Source of the DNA: Spirochaetota bacterium
GTDB taxonomy: Bacteria > Spirochaetota > Spirochaetia > SPDA01 > JAJSAL01
Direction of reading: 5' to 3'
Assembly: GCA_024274705.1 (NCBI GenBank)
Contig: JAJSAL010000055.1
Span: forward strand, 1 to 64,000
Length of the DNA stretch: 64,000 nt
Part shown: positions 55,850 to 64,000 of the stretch, piece by piece
Numbering within the stretch: the stretch's first letter is position 1
Layout: every line of letters begins with the position of its first letter
The notes under the pieces: generated by a model
Databases searched by the model: none
What the model saw: only the letters and a program-made list of their open reading frames with translations
What the model was told of the DNA's origin: nothing
Translations under genes and position numbers: made by a program

Positions 55850-56533
55850 TTAGTCAATTGCGAGAGTCATGATATGCACATCCCCTGCTCCCATAGCATG
55901 GAGAACCCTGGTGCACTCCTGCGCTGTCGCTCCGGTAGTAAAGACATCATCAAGCAGTACAACTGAAGAGAACAGGCGGGTCCCGGTGATGTGCGGCGAA
56001 ATCGTGTTGTTCAGATTGTTCTTTCGATCCTCGAAAGAGAGAGTTTTCTGGGCTTTACTTCCTGTCCTCCTCAATACCGGGCATAATGGAACGCCATAAC
56101 TCTTATCCAGCACCGAAAGGACAGTTTCGATATGTTCCCACCCCTGTTTTTTCCTGCTCTCTTTTCTTCCAGGAACAGGTACTATGGGGAGGTGCTCGAA
56201 GTGTTCTGCATACACCGTGTACAGAAAACCGGCGAAGAGAAGGGACAATTCTTTCCTTCGATTGAATTTATAGGCATGAATCAGCTGCCGGACCACACCC
56301 TCATATTCAAACACCGACACATTGCGGGTAAAATCATAGTGCCTTTCCCTGCAAATCGTACAGGTTGTCATTTCCGAAATGAGAGGTCTTCCGCATGTGC
56401 TGCACCGTTCTCCTTGAATAGTCTCCAGTCGACTGAAGCAGCCCGGACAGATTCCATGGTAGTCTTTGCCGTAGAGAAGATTGTTCCCACAAATTTCACA
56501 ATTACGCGGAAAAATGATATCTAACGGATGCAT
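55850..56533 (-). CDS. comF: ComF-family phosphoribosyltransferase-like protein
   Basis: ComF proteins take part in DNA uptake in competent bacteria; many carriers have no known competence. The 227-residue protein has an N-terminal zinc finger of four cysteine pairs (CEIC, CPGC, CSTC, CTIC, residues 13-60) and a C-terminal phosphoribosyltransferase fold with the PRPP-binding loop VVLLDDVFTTGATAQEC. The ATG is at 56533. It lies 55 bases downstream of mutS and upstream of the rimP promoter. Confidence 0.92.
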   Translation of the reverse strand: MHPLDIIFPRNCEICGNNLLYGKDYHGICPGCFSRLETIQGERCSTCGRPLISEMTTCTICRERHYDFTRNVSVFEYEGVVRQLIHAYKFNRRKELSLLFAGFLYTVYAEHFEHLPIVPVPGRKESRKKQGWEHIETVLSVLDKSYGVPLCPVLRRTGSKAQKTLSFEDRKNNLNNTISPHITGTRLFSSVVLLDDVFTTGATAQECTRVLHAMGAGDVHIMTLAID

Positions 56534-56588
56534 ACCATACTATACGGATGTAACGGTGCCCCTGCTTCACACGGGATATGGGAAATGA

Positions 56589-59177
56589 TTACTCTTCCAG
56601 TTCTTTCTTCCACCCGGCGATGAGGTTGAGGGCATCGAGAGGAGTCATTTTGGTGATATCCAGGGACTGGATCCGCTTGATAAGGACTTCCTCCCGTGAA
56701 AACAGTTCATTCTGAGAGGGTTTTCGTTCCTTACGTTCCGGTGTTCCCAGAAACTCCCTTGTTTCAACCTGCTCTATCTGCCTAAGGAGTTCTTCCGCCC
56801 GGAGCAGCACTTCTTCCGGAAGGCCTGCCAGACCGGCAACATGTATACCGTAAGAATGCCCCGCAGGTCCGGGTGTTACTTTTTTCAGGAAAACGATACT
56901 ACCTTTGTGTTCTTTTACTTCCATGGAAAAATTGTCCAGGGCTTCATTTCGCAGCAGTGTGAGTTCATGGTAGTGGGTAGCAAAGAGCGTTTTTGCCCGG
57001 GTGTTATCAAGCAAATATTCCGAAACGGCCCAGGCAATCGAAAGACCGTCATGGGTACTCGTGCCCCTTCCGACTTCGTCCATAATAACGAGGCTGTTTT
57101 CCGTGGCGTTTCGCAGAATATTTGCAGTTTCGTTCATCTCCACCAGGAAGGTGGATTCACCCCTGGCCAGGTTGTCAGTAGCACCGACTCTGCAGAATAT
57201 TTTATCCACGATTCCGATAGAAGCTTCTTCTGCCGGAATGTACGAACCCATCTGTGCCATCAGAATAATAAGTGCGGTCTGACGGAGATACGTTGATTTC
57301 CCAGCCATGTTCGGACCTGTGAGTAAGATGAAAAAGGGCCGGGAGCCACCGATGTGTATGGAGTTCGGTACAAAATCACCGGGAGGAAGGTGCGCTTCCA
57401 CAACAGGATGACGCCCCCGGTGTATGCGCAGTTCCGGTGGACCTGTAACGGCGGGACGAGTATAACCGCCGATAGTTGCCGCCTGGGCAAGTGATTGGAT
57501 ACAGTCTATCCGGGCAAGATGTCCGGCAGTCTTCAGAAGAAGACCGACACTCTTTTTCACTTCACATCGTATGGCCATAAACAGTTTCTTTTCCAGGTTA
57601 ATGATTGTTTCAGATAAAGAATTCAGTTCCGTTTCCAGTTCGACAAGCTGATCGGTGGTATACCGTTCACTCCCCAGGAGGGACTGGCGCCGGATGAAAT
57701 GGCCGGGGACCTTATCGATGTTTGCCTTGGTGACTTCCAGGTAATAACCGATAATCCTGTTATACCGTATCTTAAGAGAAGTAATACCGCTTTTCTCTTT
57801 TTCACCTTTTACATAATCATCGAGAATCTGCCGACTGTTCTTTCGTCGTTCTTTTAACCTGTCCAGTTCCGATGAATAACCGTCTTTGATGAGGTTGCCT
57901 TCACTCAACAGAATCGAAGGGTCTTCGGAAATCGAAGAATCGATTAGAGTTGCCAGGATGGTTACTTCCCGCCGTGTATCGTTCTCTTTTACCCAGAAAG
58001 GATCGGGAAATGCAGATTCGACAAGCATGTCCCCGAGATCGAGGACACCCCATAATGACGTTTTGATCCCAAGGAGGTCCTTTGCATGGGCTTTATCCAG
58101 GGCAACCCTTGCAGCCAGACGTTCCAGGTCTAAAACCGAGGAAAGTCTGTCCCGTACCGAACTTAAAAGGAGCTGATTTCGGTACAGCAGTTCCACCCTC
58201 TCCTGCCTGCTGCGGATCGCCTCGATATCAATAAGGGGCTGAAGGATCCACTGTTTGAGTTTTCGCGCCCCAAGGGCTGTCTTTGTGTTGTCCAGGATGT
58301 CCAGAAGGGAATACTTACGGCTTCCATCCTGGAGATTCCGTATCAGTTCGAGATTCTTCTGGGTTGATTCATCGAGTATTAAACATGATGATTCAGTAAT
58401 CCTCTTCACACTTCGGATGTGGGGGAGCATCATTTTGGCTGTTTCCCGGATATAATCCAGGAGAACACCGCAGGAAAAGAGGGCTGTATCATTATCCTGG
58501 ATGCCGAATCCTTTAAGTGAAGTAACCTGGAACTGTGCTTCCACCTTTTTCCTGCTCTCCTCCTGTTCATAGCTCCAGTCGGGAAACCGGTTCACGAGAA
58601 GATTTTCTTTTTCCGAAATGATGGCGGATATGATCCTGTCTTCTTCGAGCAATGATTCCTGAATGATCATTTCCCTGGGCATGATTCTATACAGCAGTTC
58701 TTTCAGCTTTCCTGCCCTATCTTCCCAGGGGAACGCGGTTATCACGAACTCCCCTGTAGAAGTATCGATATAAGACGCGGAAACGGTGGTTTCCGTCCTT
58801 CCGAGAGAAAGGATGTAGTTATTTGATTTCTGATCCAGGAATTTTTCATCTACTACCGTTCCAGGGGTTATTATTTCAACGATTTCCCTCCGGGTGATGC
58901 CTTTCCCTTTGGCCGGAGGAGATACCTGTTCACAAATGGCTACCTTTCTACCGGCGGTAAGCAGCCGGGAGATATACGACGGTGCGGCGTGATAAGGTAT
59001 ACCGCACATAGGAATACCGTTCCGCTGGGTCAACGTCAGGTTGAGGATGGAACTCGCCTCTTTCGCATCATGCTGGAACATTTCATAAAAATCACCGAGG
59101 CGAAAGAAAAGTATAGCATCAGTACAACTTTCCTTTATTCTTCGGTACTGACGCATCATGGGGGTCGAATCTGACAT
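56589..59177 (-). CDS. mutS: DNA mismatch repair protein MutS
   Basis: MutS recognises mismatches and starts repair. The 862-residue protein has the N-terminal mismatch-binding domain (FFRLGDFYEMF, with the conserved Phe-x-Glu), connector, lever and clamp domains, and the ATPase with Walker A GPNMAGKST and Walker B LVIMDEVGRGTSTHDG. Length is normal. The ATG follows skp by 5 bases. mutL is not in the window. Confidence 0.97.
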   Translation of the reverse strand: MSDSTPMMRQYRRIKESCTDAILFFRLGDFYEMFQHDAKEASSILNLTLTQRNGIPMCGIPYHAAPSYISRLLTAGRKVAICEQVSPPAKGKGITRREIVEIITPGTVVDEKFLDQKSNNYILSLGRTETTVSASYIDTSTGEFVITAFPWEDRAGKLKELLYRIMPREMIIQESLLEEDRIISAIISEKENLLVNRFPDWSYEQEESRKKVEAQFQVTSLKGFGIQDNDTALFSCGVLLDYIRETAKMMLPHIRSVKRITESSCLILDESTQKNLELIRNLQDGSRKYSLLDILDNTKTALGARKLKQWILQPLIDIEAIRSRQERVELLYRNQLLLSSVRDRLSSVLDLERLAARVALDKAHAKDLLGIKTSLWGVLDLGDMLVESAFPDPFWVKENDTRREVTILATLIDSSISEDPSILLSEGNLIKDGYSSELDRLKERRKNSRQILDDYVKGEKEKSGITSLKIRYNRIIGYYLEVTKANIDKVPGHFIRRQSLLGSERYTTDQLVELETELNSLSETIINLEKKLFMAIRCEVKKSVGLLLKTAGHLARIDCIQSLAQAATIGGYTRPAVTGPPELRIHRGRHPVVEAHLPPGDFVPNSIHIGGSRPFFILLTGPNMAGKSTYLRQTALIILMAQMGSYIPAEEASIGIVDKIFCRVGATDNLARGESTFLVEMNETANILRNATENSLVIMDEVGRGTSTHDGLSIAWAVSEYLLDNTRAKTLFATHYHELTLLRNEALDNFSMEVKEHKGSIVFLKKVTPGPAGHSYGIHVAGLAGLPEEVLLRAEELLRQIEQVETREFLGTPERKERKPSQNELFSREEVLIKRIQSLDITKMTPLDALNLIAGWKKELEE

Positions 59178-59182
59178 GGTTA

Positions 59183-59722
59183 TCAGTTTTGCGCGGCAGC
59201 AGCCTTTTTCATGAGTCTTTCCAGAATCATATCTGTTACATCTACGTCAGAGCTCCACCATATAAGGTCCGGATCGCTTGCCTTCAGGATGAGAGAGAAC
59301 CCCTCACTTTCAGCGATATAGTTCATTTCCTTCATGATATCCTTTATGAAAGTCTGAGATTCCGAGAGTTTTTCCCGTTCGTTTTTTATCTGGTTGAACT
59401 TGATCCTGTTGTATTCCTTAAGATATTCCTTTTTATTATAAATTTCGTTCTCCAACCGCAGAACCATTGCCTCCTCACCATTATTCTCCGCTTCAATTTT
59501 TCGTGTTTCCAGCTGAGAAATCTCATTGAGAATACGGTCCTTGTTTTCTTCATAGTTGGCGATCATCTCTTCAAGGCCCCGGTAAGCCCTGGATTCTTTG
59601 AAATATTGGGAAGCGATTCTTCCCAGGTCCACGACACCCACCCTGGTAAGGCGCTCCGCCCAGAGACATGATATCGAAGAGAAGATAAGCACCAGAATCA
59701 TGATCCAGTAATTCTTTTTCAT
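59183..59722 (-). CDS. skp: Skp/OmpH-family periplasmic chaperone
   Basis: Skp holds unfolded outer-membrane proteins on the way to BamA. The 179-residue protein has a signal peptide (about 1-22, ending CLWAE), the strand VGVVDLGRIASQYF, and a long helical hairpin (about residues 45-130) with coiled-coil character, the tentacle arm of Skp. It lies 10 bases downstream of bamA and 5 bases upstream of mutS. Confidence 0.9.
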   Translation of the reverse strand: MKKNYWIMILVLIFSSISCLWAERLTRVGVVDLGRIASQYFKESRAYRGLEEMIANYEENKDRILNEISQLETRKIEAENNGEEAMVLRLENEIYNKKEYLKEYNRIKFNQIKNEREKLSESQTFIKDIMKEMNYIAESEGFSLILKASDPDLIWWSSDVDVTDMILERLMKKAAAAQN

Positions 59723-59732
59723 GTTCTAACCC

Positions 59733-62357
59733 CTAAAACAATTCGTAAGTAAAAGTGATGACAAAATCCAATCCATTTCCTTCAACATTTTCCCTGTTGA
59801 ACAATTCCCCGGTCTGCCACTGTACAACCCCGTTTTCGGTTTTAAACCGTTTGGTAAGATAGATGCCGATAGGAAGACCCGGGATGGTGAACCGTGCTCC
59901 TCCGCCGAAGGAGAAGTAGAAATCGTCTATGTTCATCGCCCTCATACTGGCTTTGTCTTCCCAGATTGCTACGGAACTGATGAAGAAATCCCACCATATA
60001 TATTGCTCGGCCAGGGGCAACCGTAATTCCAGCCAGTTGTCCCAGAGTGCTTCCCCATTCCGTATGAATCCCCAACCCCGGGCCACCGTCATCCCGTCGA
60101 TGAAGAGCAGGTCCTGGGGAGTCAAATCGTTGTCTTTGTCCAGGGGAGCCCGGCCGAACTGGGGAAGCAGCAGGGTGTAAGCAGAGTGAGCGGCTAGAAT
60201 CATCTTGAAGCTCCATACGTCTGCAACAGGAATATCAAAGAGTTTCAGAAACCCCTCTATTTTCGAGGTGCTCCGGATATATTGACGCGTTCCGCCGAGA
60301 ATACCTCCTACAAAGGTAAACTGCTGGCTAATATAGGAACCCTTGGAAGGATTGTAGATGATGTCCCTGGTATCCCAGGAAAAATTCGTCCAGGCCTTGT
60401 TAACGAATTTCCATTCTCCCAGGTTTTCCCGTACCGTAGAGTTAAAGGGCCGGTACAGATATGGATCGTAGGTTATCCTGGTCAAGGTGGAACGGAGCCC
60501 TCCTCCAACACCGAATCTTCCTACCCTTGTGTGCCACCGGTAGCCGGAGGTCCCTCCAAGAGAAAAATCAAATGAATTATAATCCATGAGGTAGGAGGTG
60601 TTTATCGATTCTCCGGCCTTGGCATCGTATGCATAGTCTGTCAGCAGGGTATATGAAGATATCTCTTCATCTGTGGGGATCCCGGGGAAAGGTTCTCCTG
60701 CGGCGTATGTTGTTCCGCTATACTCCGTTTCTTCAGAAAAGACATAATATCCCTGGTAAGGGTCGGGAACGCGGTTCGAGTCATCTCCGGAAAACACCGG
60801 CGAAAGGATGTCCTGCTGGATGTTCCGGGTAAGTTCATGGGATAAAGAAAAATCGAGACCGCCGGACCACCGTTTACCGAAAAGCCACTTTTCATTGAAT
60901 GCGAAATTGAGGGTCTGTTTTACCGCGGATACTTCGGTCCCTACGCTGATTTCCTGTCCCCTTCCCAGGAAATTGCGGTCAGTCCATTTTAAAAATCCCA
61001 TAACCGGAAAATCACCGGCCTGCCCGGTAAAGGTAACTCCAAAGTTGATGTCTATCGTCTTGCCTTCTTCGACGGTGATAATAAGATCCATCAACCCTTC
61101 TGCACTTCCCATGGGAGTTGAAGGCGAAACCACCGAAAAAAGACCGGTGTTATAAAGGTTTTGAAGTCCTTCGATGATCTTTTTCTTACTGAAGATATCT
61201 CCGATTTGAAGGGGAAGTTCCCGGTAGAGGACAAAATCTTTTGTCTTTTCATTGCCCGTTATGATGATGTTCTCGATGTGGGCCCGGCCCCGTTCGGCGA
61301 TGGTTACCACGTACGAAATGATACGGTTTTCTTCGTCCCGCTTTTCTTCCTTGGTGATTGCATTGTAGATATACCCGTCGTCATAGTAGATATCCGTTAC
61401 CCGGAGAAAATCCTGCTCGAGTTTTGTTTTATTGAGGATCTTTCCGATTTTCTGACGGACTTGTTCCTGCAGCTCCTCATCGGTAAACAGCGTATTTCCT
61501 TCAAAACTCATCCCGCCGTAGTAATACCGGTCCCCTTCCTCTATGTATATGGTGATAACCATATAATTCTTTTCATCTTCTTCGTTGTACTCCACATCAC
61601 GTGCAACATCCACGACACGGGCGTCGATAAACCCGTTGTCCCAGTAGTAGGATTCAATTTTCTGTATATCCTCCTCCAGTTTGTTCTCCATGAAAACACC
61701 GGCGGAAAATAAAGATCGTTTTTTTGTGGTCATCTCTCTCCGTAAAGTGTTGTCGGAGGCAAACGAGTTCCCGGAGAAGACGATTTCCTCGATCTTTGTC
61801 TGATTGCCTTCATCTATAGCAAAAACGATTTGAGCAAAATTATCTTCTCCTTCCAGAGGGATTATTTCTCCTTCAACCTGTGCGTCAGGATACCCGCGTT
61901 CCAGGTAAAGATCCCTGATGGCATCACTATCGAGACGGACTTTGGTCTTATTGATCATGTCCCCCCGTTTCAACAGAACAACATCCAGGATATCTCCCTT
62001 CCGGATATTCTTATTCCCCTTGATGATAATCTCATCCAGAACAGGACGCTCTGCAACTTCGAATTCGATAATGAGAGTATCGTAATTGTCATCACCAGGA
62101 AGGGCATTTGGCATGAAGTTCTCAAAAAAATCGAGAGCAAAAAGTTTACTCTGCAGATCGAGAAACACATCATCATTATATTCCAGACCGATGAAAGGTT
62201 CGGTAATCCCTTCAAGTTCGGAAGGTGATATGTTTTTCAGACCCTTAAAACGAATTTCTTTTATCGGTTTTCCAATATACCAGTCCGGTGATGTCTGAGC
62301 CACAGCACAGAACACACTGACAACGCCGAGTAGCACAATAAATAATGCTTTCCGCAT
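59733..62357 (-). CDS. bamA: Outer membrane protein assembly factor BamA
   Basis: BamA folds beta-barrel proteins into the outer membrane. The 874-residue protein has a signal peptide (about 1-20, ending AVAQ), five POTRA domains (about 25-430; for example IKEIRFKGLKNISPSEL and ERPVLDEIIIKGNKNI as first and second) and a 16-strand barrel that ends in phenylalanine after FVITFTYELF. The barrel motif with the conserved arginine loop is likely near VARGWGF. The order tamB-bamA-skp is an outer-membrane assembly unit. Confidence 0.95.
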   Translation of the reverse strand: MRKALFIVLLGVVSVFCAVAQTSPDWYIGKPIKEIRFKGLKNISPSELEGITEPFIGLEYNDDVFLDLQSKLFALDFFENFMPNALPGDDNYDTLIIEFEVAERPVLDEIIIKGNKNIRKGDILDVVLLKRGDMINKTKVRLDSDAIRDLYLERGYPDAQVEGEIIPLEGEDNFAQIVFAIDEGNQTKIEEIVFSGNSFASDNTLRREMTTKKRSLFSAGVFMENKLEEDIQKIESYYWDNGFIDARVVDVARDVEYNEEDEKNYMVITIYIEEGDRYYYGGMSFEGNTLFTDEELQEQVRQKIGKILNKTKLEQDFLRVTDIYYDDGYIYNAITKEEKRDEENRIISYVVTIAERGRAHIENIIITGNEKTKDFVLYRELPLQIGDIFSKKKIIEGLQNLYNTGLFSVVSPSTPMGSAEGLMDLIITVEEGKTIDINFGVTFTGQAGDFPVMGFLKWTDRNFLGRGQEISVGTEVSAVKQTLNFAFNEKWLFGKRWSGGLDFSLSHELTRNIQQDILSPVFSGDDSNRVPDPYQGYYVFSEETEYSGTTYAAGEPFPGIPTDEEISSYTLLTDYAYDAKAGESINTSYLMDYNSFDFSLGGTSGYRWHTRVGRFGVGGGLRSTLTRITYDPYLYRPFNSTVRENLGEWKFVNKAWTNFSWDTRDIIYNPSKGSYISQQFTFVGGILGGTRQYIRSTSKIEGFLKLFDIPVADVWSFKMILAAHSAYTLLLPQFGRAPLDKDNDLTPQDLLFIDGMTVARGWGFIRNGEALWDNWLELRLPLAEQYIWWDFFISSVAIWEDKASMRAMNIDDFYFSFGGGARFTIPGLPIGIYLTKRFKTENGVVQWQTGELFNRENVEGNGLDFVITFTYELF

Positions 62358-62369
62358 AGATACTCCTAA

Positions 62370-64000
62370 TTAAAATGAAAATCTCCAGGATAACGCAAGA
62401 GATGTATCGCTTAAACTCGATACCATGTCCTCCATGCTCGGTTGAAAAGTCAACTCCAACAGAGCCACCGGAGTATCCCATTCTATACTGATTTCGCTTT
62501 GAACCTCAAGTTTATCGAAATACTCCTGGTTTGAAATATACACGTTTTTTGAATCAAGACGAACCATCAATTCGAGAAACACATCCTGACCGAGATACTT
62601 TCCTCCGAGAATAGTCGTATTGTCAAGATACTTACCTACTGAGGCCGTACCACCCCCTGCAGGTTCCAGTTCTTCGCCGAATACTTTTTCCAGTAGCAGG
62701 TTCTGAAGCATCCTGGTACGCACTGAAAACAGATCGAGGTTGAAAATTTTCTTAATCTTGTCTTCAAAGGTCCTCACTACGCTGAATTGTCCCACTATAT
62801 CTCCGGTAAAGAGGATGGCATTCGTAAGATTAATCTTCTCCCCTCCTAATTCAGTCAACAGGCTCTGGCCAAGCATCGCCAGGATTTCCACATCCGGAAG
62901 GGTCGGTTCCGACTCGAAACGGGGTACAAACTGACTTAAAGGGTTGTTGTTGAGAACCATCGCGATTTTAACCCGCTCCCCTTCCTTGGTCGCTTCGAAA
63001 ATTTCTGCCCGCAAGGTAAGCCGCGGGTCGAACTTATCCTGGTTCTCGTTGAAAGCGATAAAGCCATCCCGGAGATAGAAATTCCTGCTGAAATAATAAA
63101 TCTGTCCGCCTTTTACACCTATATTGCCGGTGACGCTGTAGGTGTCCAGAACAGTATTATACTTGATAATCACATCTTCCCCGGCTGCAGCCGAAGCCCG
63201 CATAATAGGAAGTTCCTGGCTGGGCCAGAAAAATTCCACCCTTTTTCCAGTAGTAATAGTCAGATCAAGAATAAGATCGAAATCACTCTGCCGCTTCTTT
63301 TTTTCCCGGACGAAATCACCAAGGGTAACGGCGCATAACGTCGGTGACAGGGAACCCGTGATCTCGACTCCATTCTTGTCACCGGTTATCACCACATTGC
63401 CGGAACCGTAACCATCGATATTTATCCCTGCAAAGGAGTCTCGTATAGGAACCGTGGTACCCTCCAGTGTTCCTATCCTGATCTCAAAGGTCCTGGGAAC
63501 CCAGTGATCAATAAAAAAGGTGATACTGCCGCCGCCTTTCCCTATGCCTACGGGAAACTCCATATCTTCCACAACAAGATCTCTTCCGTTAAAACGCATT
63601 ACCGTGTTGATTGGTCCGAAATCTTCCTGGATAAGAGGAATACCACCGATAACATCCTGAACTTTTACGTTTCCTTCGAAGTCCGGATCATTAACTGGAC
63701 CTGAAACATGAATATCACCGGAAAAAAGACCCTGTTTCATCTGGAAATACGGAATCAAGTCGAACCTGGCAACCGCTGAATAGTCCAGAGTCAGGTCATC
63801 TACATACATATCGATAACCCCATTCTGCAGGGTACCTGTTCCGTCAAAGACAAATGGAAGAGGGTCGGAAAAGGATATGTCAAAGGCCCCCTGGTCTCTA
63901 ATGGTCCCCAGGATGGATTGTTCCGGTCCACCGGAGAAGGTTAAAACGGTTCCGGATTTTTCGAAGGTGAAATTCAAATCCCGTACAGGCTGTGCACCAA
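62370..64000 (-). CDS. tamB: TamB-like translocation/assembly protein, C-terminal part
   Basis: The reading frame stays open to the window edge, so the 5' end is missing; about 543 residues are visible. They are repetitive beta-strand material (VDDLTLDYSAVARFDLIPYF, GDIHVSGPVNDPDFEGNVKVQD) with the DUF490/TamB C-terminal domain (EPTLPDVEILAMLGQSLL, EIEWDTP near the end, then a final strand ending in Phe). TamB-type proteins bridge inner and outer membranes and are thought to carry lipids. The visible TTG at 63977 is not a real start. bamA follows after 12 bases. Confidence 0.85.
   Translation of the reverse strand, partial: GAQPVRDLNFTFEKSGTVLTFSGGPEQSILGTIRDQGAFDISFSDPLPFVFDGTGTLQNGVIDMYVDDLTLDYSAVARFDLIPYFQMKQGLFSGDIHVSGPVNDPDFEGNVKVQDVIGGIPLIQEDFGPINTVMRFNGRDLVVEDMEFPVGIGKGGGSITFFIDHWVPRTFEIRIGTLEGTTVPIRDSFAGINIDGYGSGNVVITGDKNGVEITGSLSPTLCAVTLGDFVREKKKRQSDFDLILDLTITTGKRVEFFWPSQELPIMRASAAAGEDVIIKYNTVLDTYSVTGNIGVKGGQIYYFSRNFYLRDGFIAFNENQDKFDPRLTLRAEIFEATKEGERVKIAMVLNNNPLSQFVPRFESEPTLPDVEILAMLGQSLLTELGGEKINLTNAILFTGDIVGQFSVVRTFEDKIKKIFNLDLFSVRTRMLQNLLLEKVFGEELEPAGGGTASVGKYLDNTTILGGKYLGQDVFLELMVRLDSKNVYISNQEYFDKLEVQSEISIEWDTPVALLELTFQPSMEDMVSSLSDTSLALSWRFSF

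Overview
The window reads as a chromosomal segment of a free-living spirochaete (Spirochaetaceae-like). The inference rests on several things: a very long GreA (about 890 residues, a form known from Borrelia and Treponema); cmk directly upstream of and in phase with rpsA (fused in Treponema, as I recall); the order tamB-bamA-skp-mutS and the order dnaG-rpoD-...-mreBCD-mrdA-rodA, both as I remember them from Treponema; and a large number of TPR proteins of unknown function. Almost every base is coding. There are no tRNA or rRNA genes and no CRISPR array.

Layout. 1-140: the 3' end (domains V and VI) of a group II intron cut by the window edge. 159-16684 (+): CxxCxxCC protein, metallo-beta-lactamase-fold protein, small protein, mltG, dnaG, rpoD, zinc-ribbon coiled-coil protein, rnpB (RNase P RNA), TPR membrane protein, the elongasome set mreB-mreC-mreD-mrdA-rodA, and a two-module radical SAM protein. 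16681-33396 (-), read from high to low coordinates: rpe, three envelope/TPR genes, dtd, recA, scpA, scpB, rluB, cmk, rpsA, a GAF-sigma54 activator, a TPR membrane protein, a CHASE2 adenylate cyclase, a lipoprotein, a small membrane protein and mazG. 33523-38730 (+): TPR protein, long greA, von Willebrand A membrane protein. 38711-55749 (-): one tightly packed run rimP-nusA-infB-rbfA-truB-ribF-rpsO-pnp-M16 protease-dut-lptF-lptG-tgt-murJ-HEAT protein, mostly with 0-4 base junctions. 55850-64000 (-): tamB (cut by the window end), bamA, skp, mutS, comF.

The genes serve growth functions: DNA and RNA synthesis (dnaG, rpoD, nusA, greA), translation (rimP, infB, rbfA, truB, rpsO, rpsA, tgt, dtd), RNA processing (rnpB, pnp), peptidoglycan synthesis and cell shape (mreBCD, mrdA, rodA, murJ, mltG), outer-membrane assembly (bamA, skp, tamB, lptFG), and chromosome maintenance (recA, scpAB, mutS).

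The points most worth a second look are: (1) rpsA is interrupted by an in-frame TGA where a conserved glycine is expected, and cmk runs in phase into rpsA with only another TGA between them; (2) NusA carries an acidic linker and a C-terminal CPxC-CPxC zinc ribbon; (3) the rimP-nusA-infB operon begins with a good promoter followed by an intrinsic terminator ending 7 bases before the rimP start codon, which looks like an attenuator; (4) RibF keeps the FAD-synthetase half but lacks a recognisable flavokinase half; (5) the group II intron end sits 18 bases upstream of the first gene.
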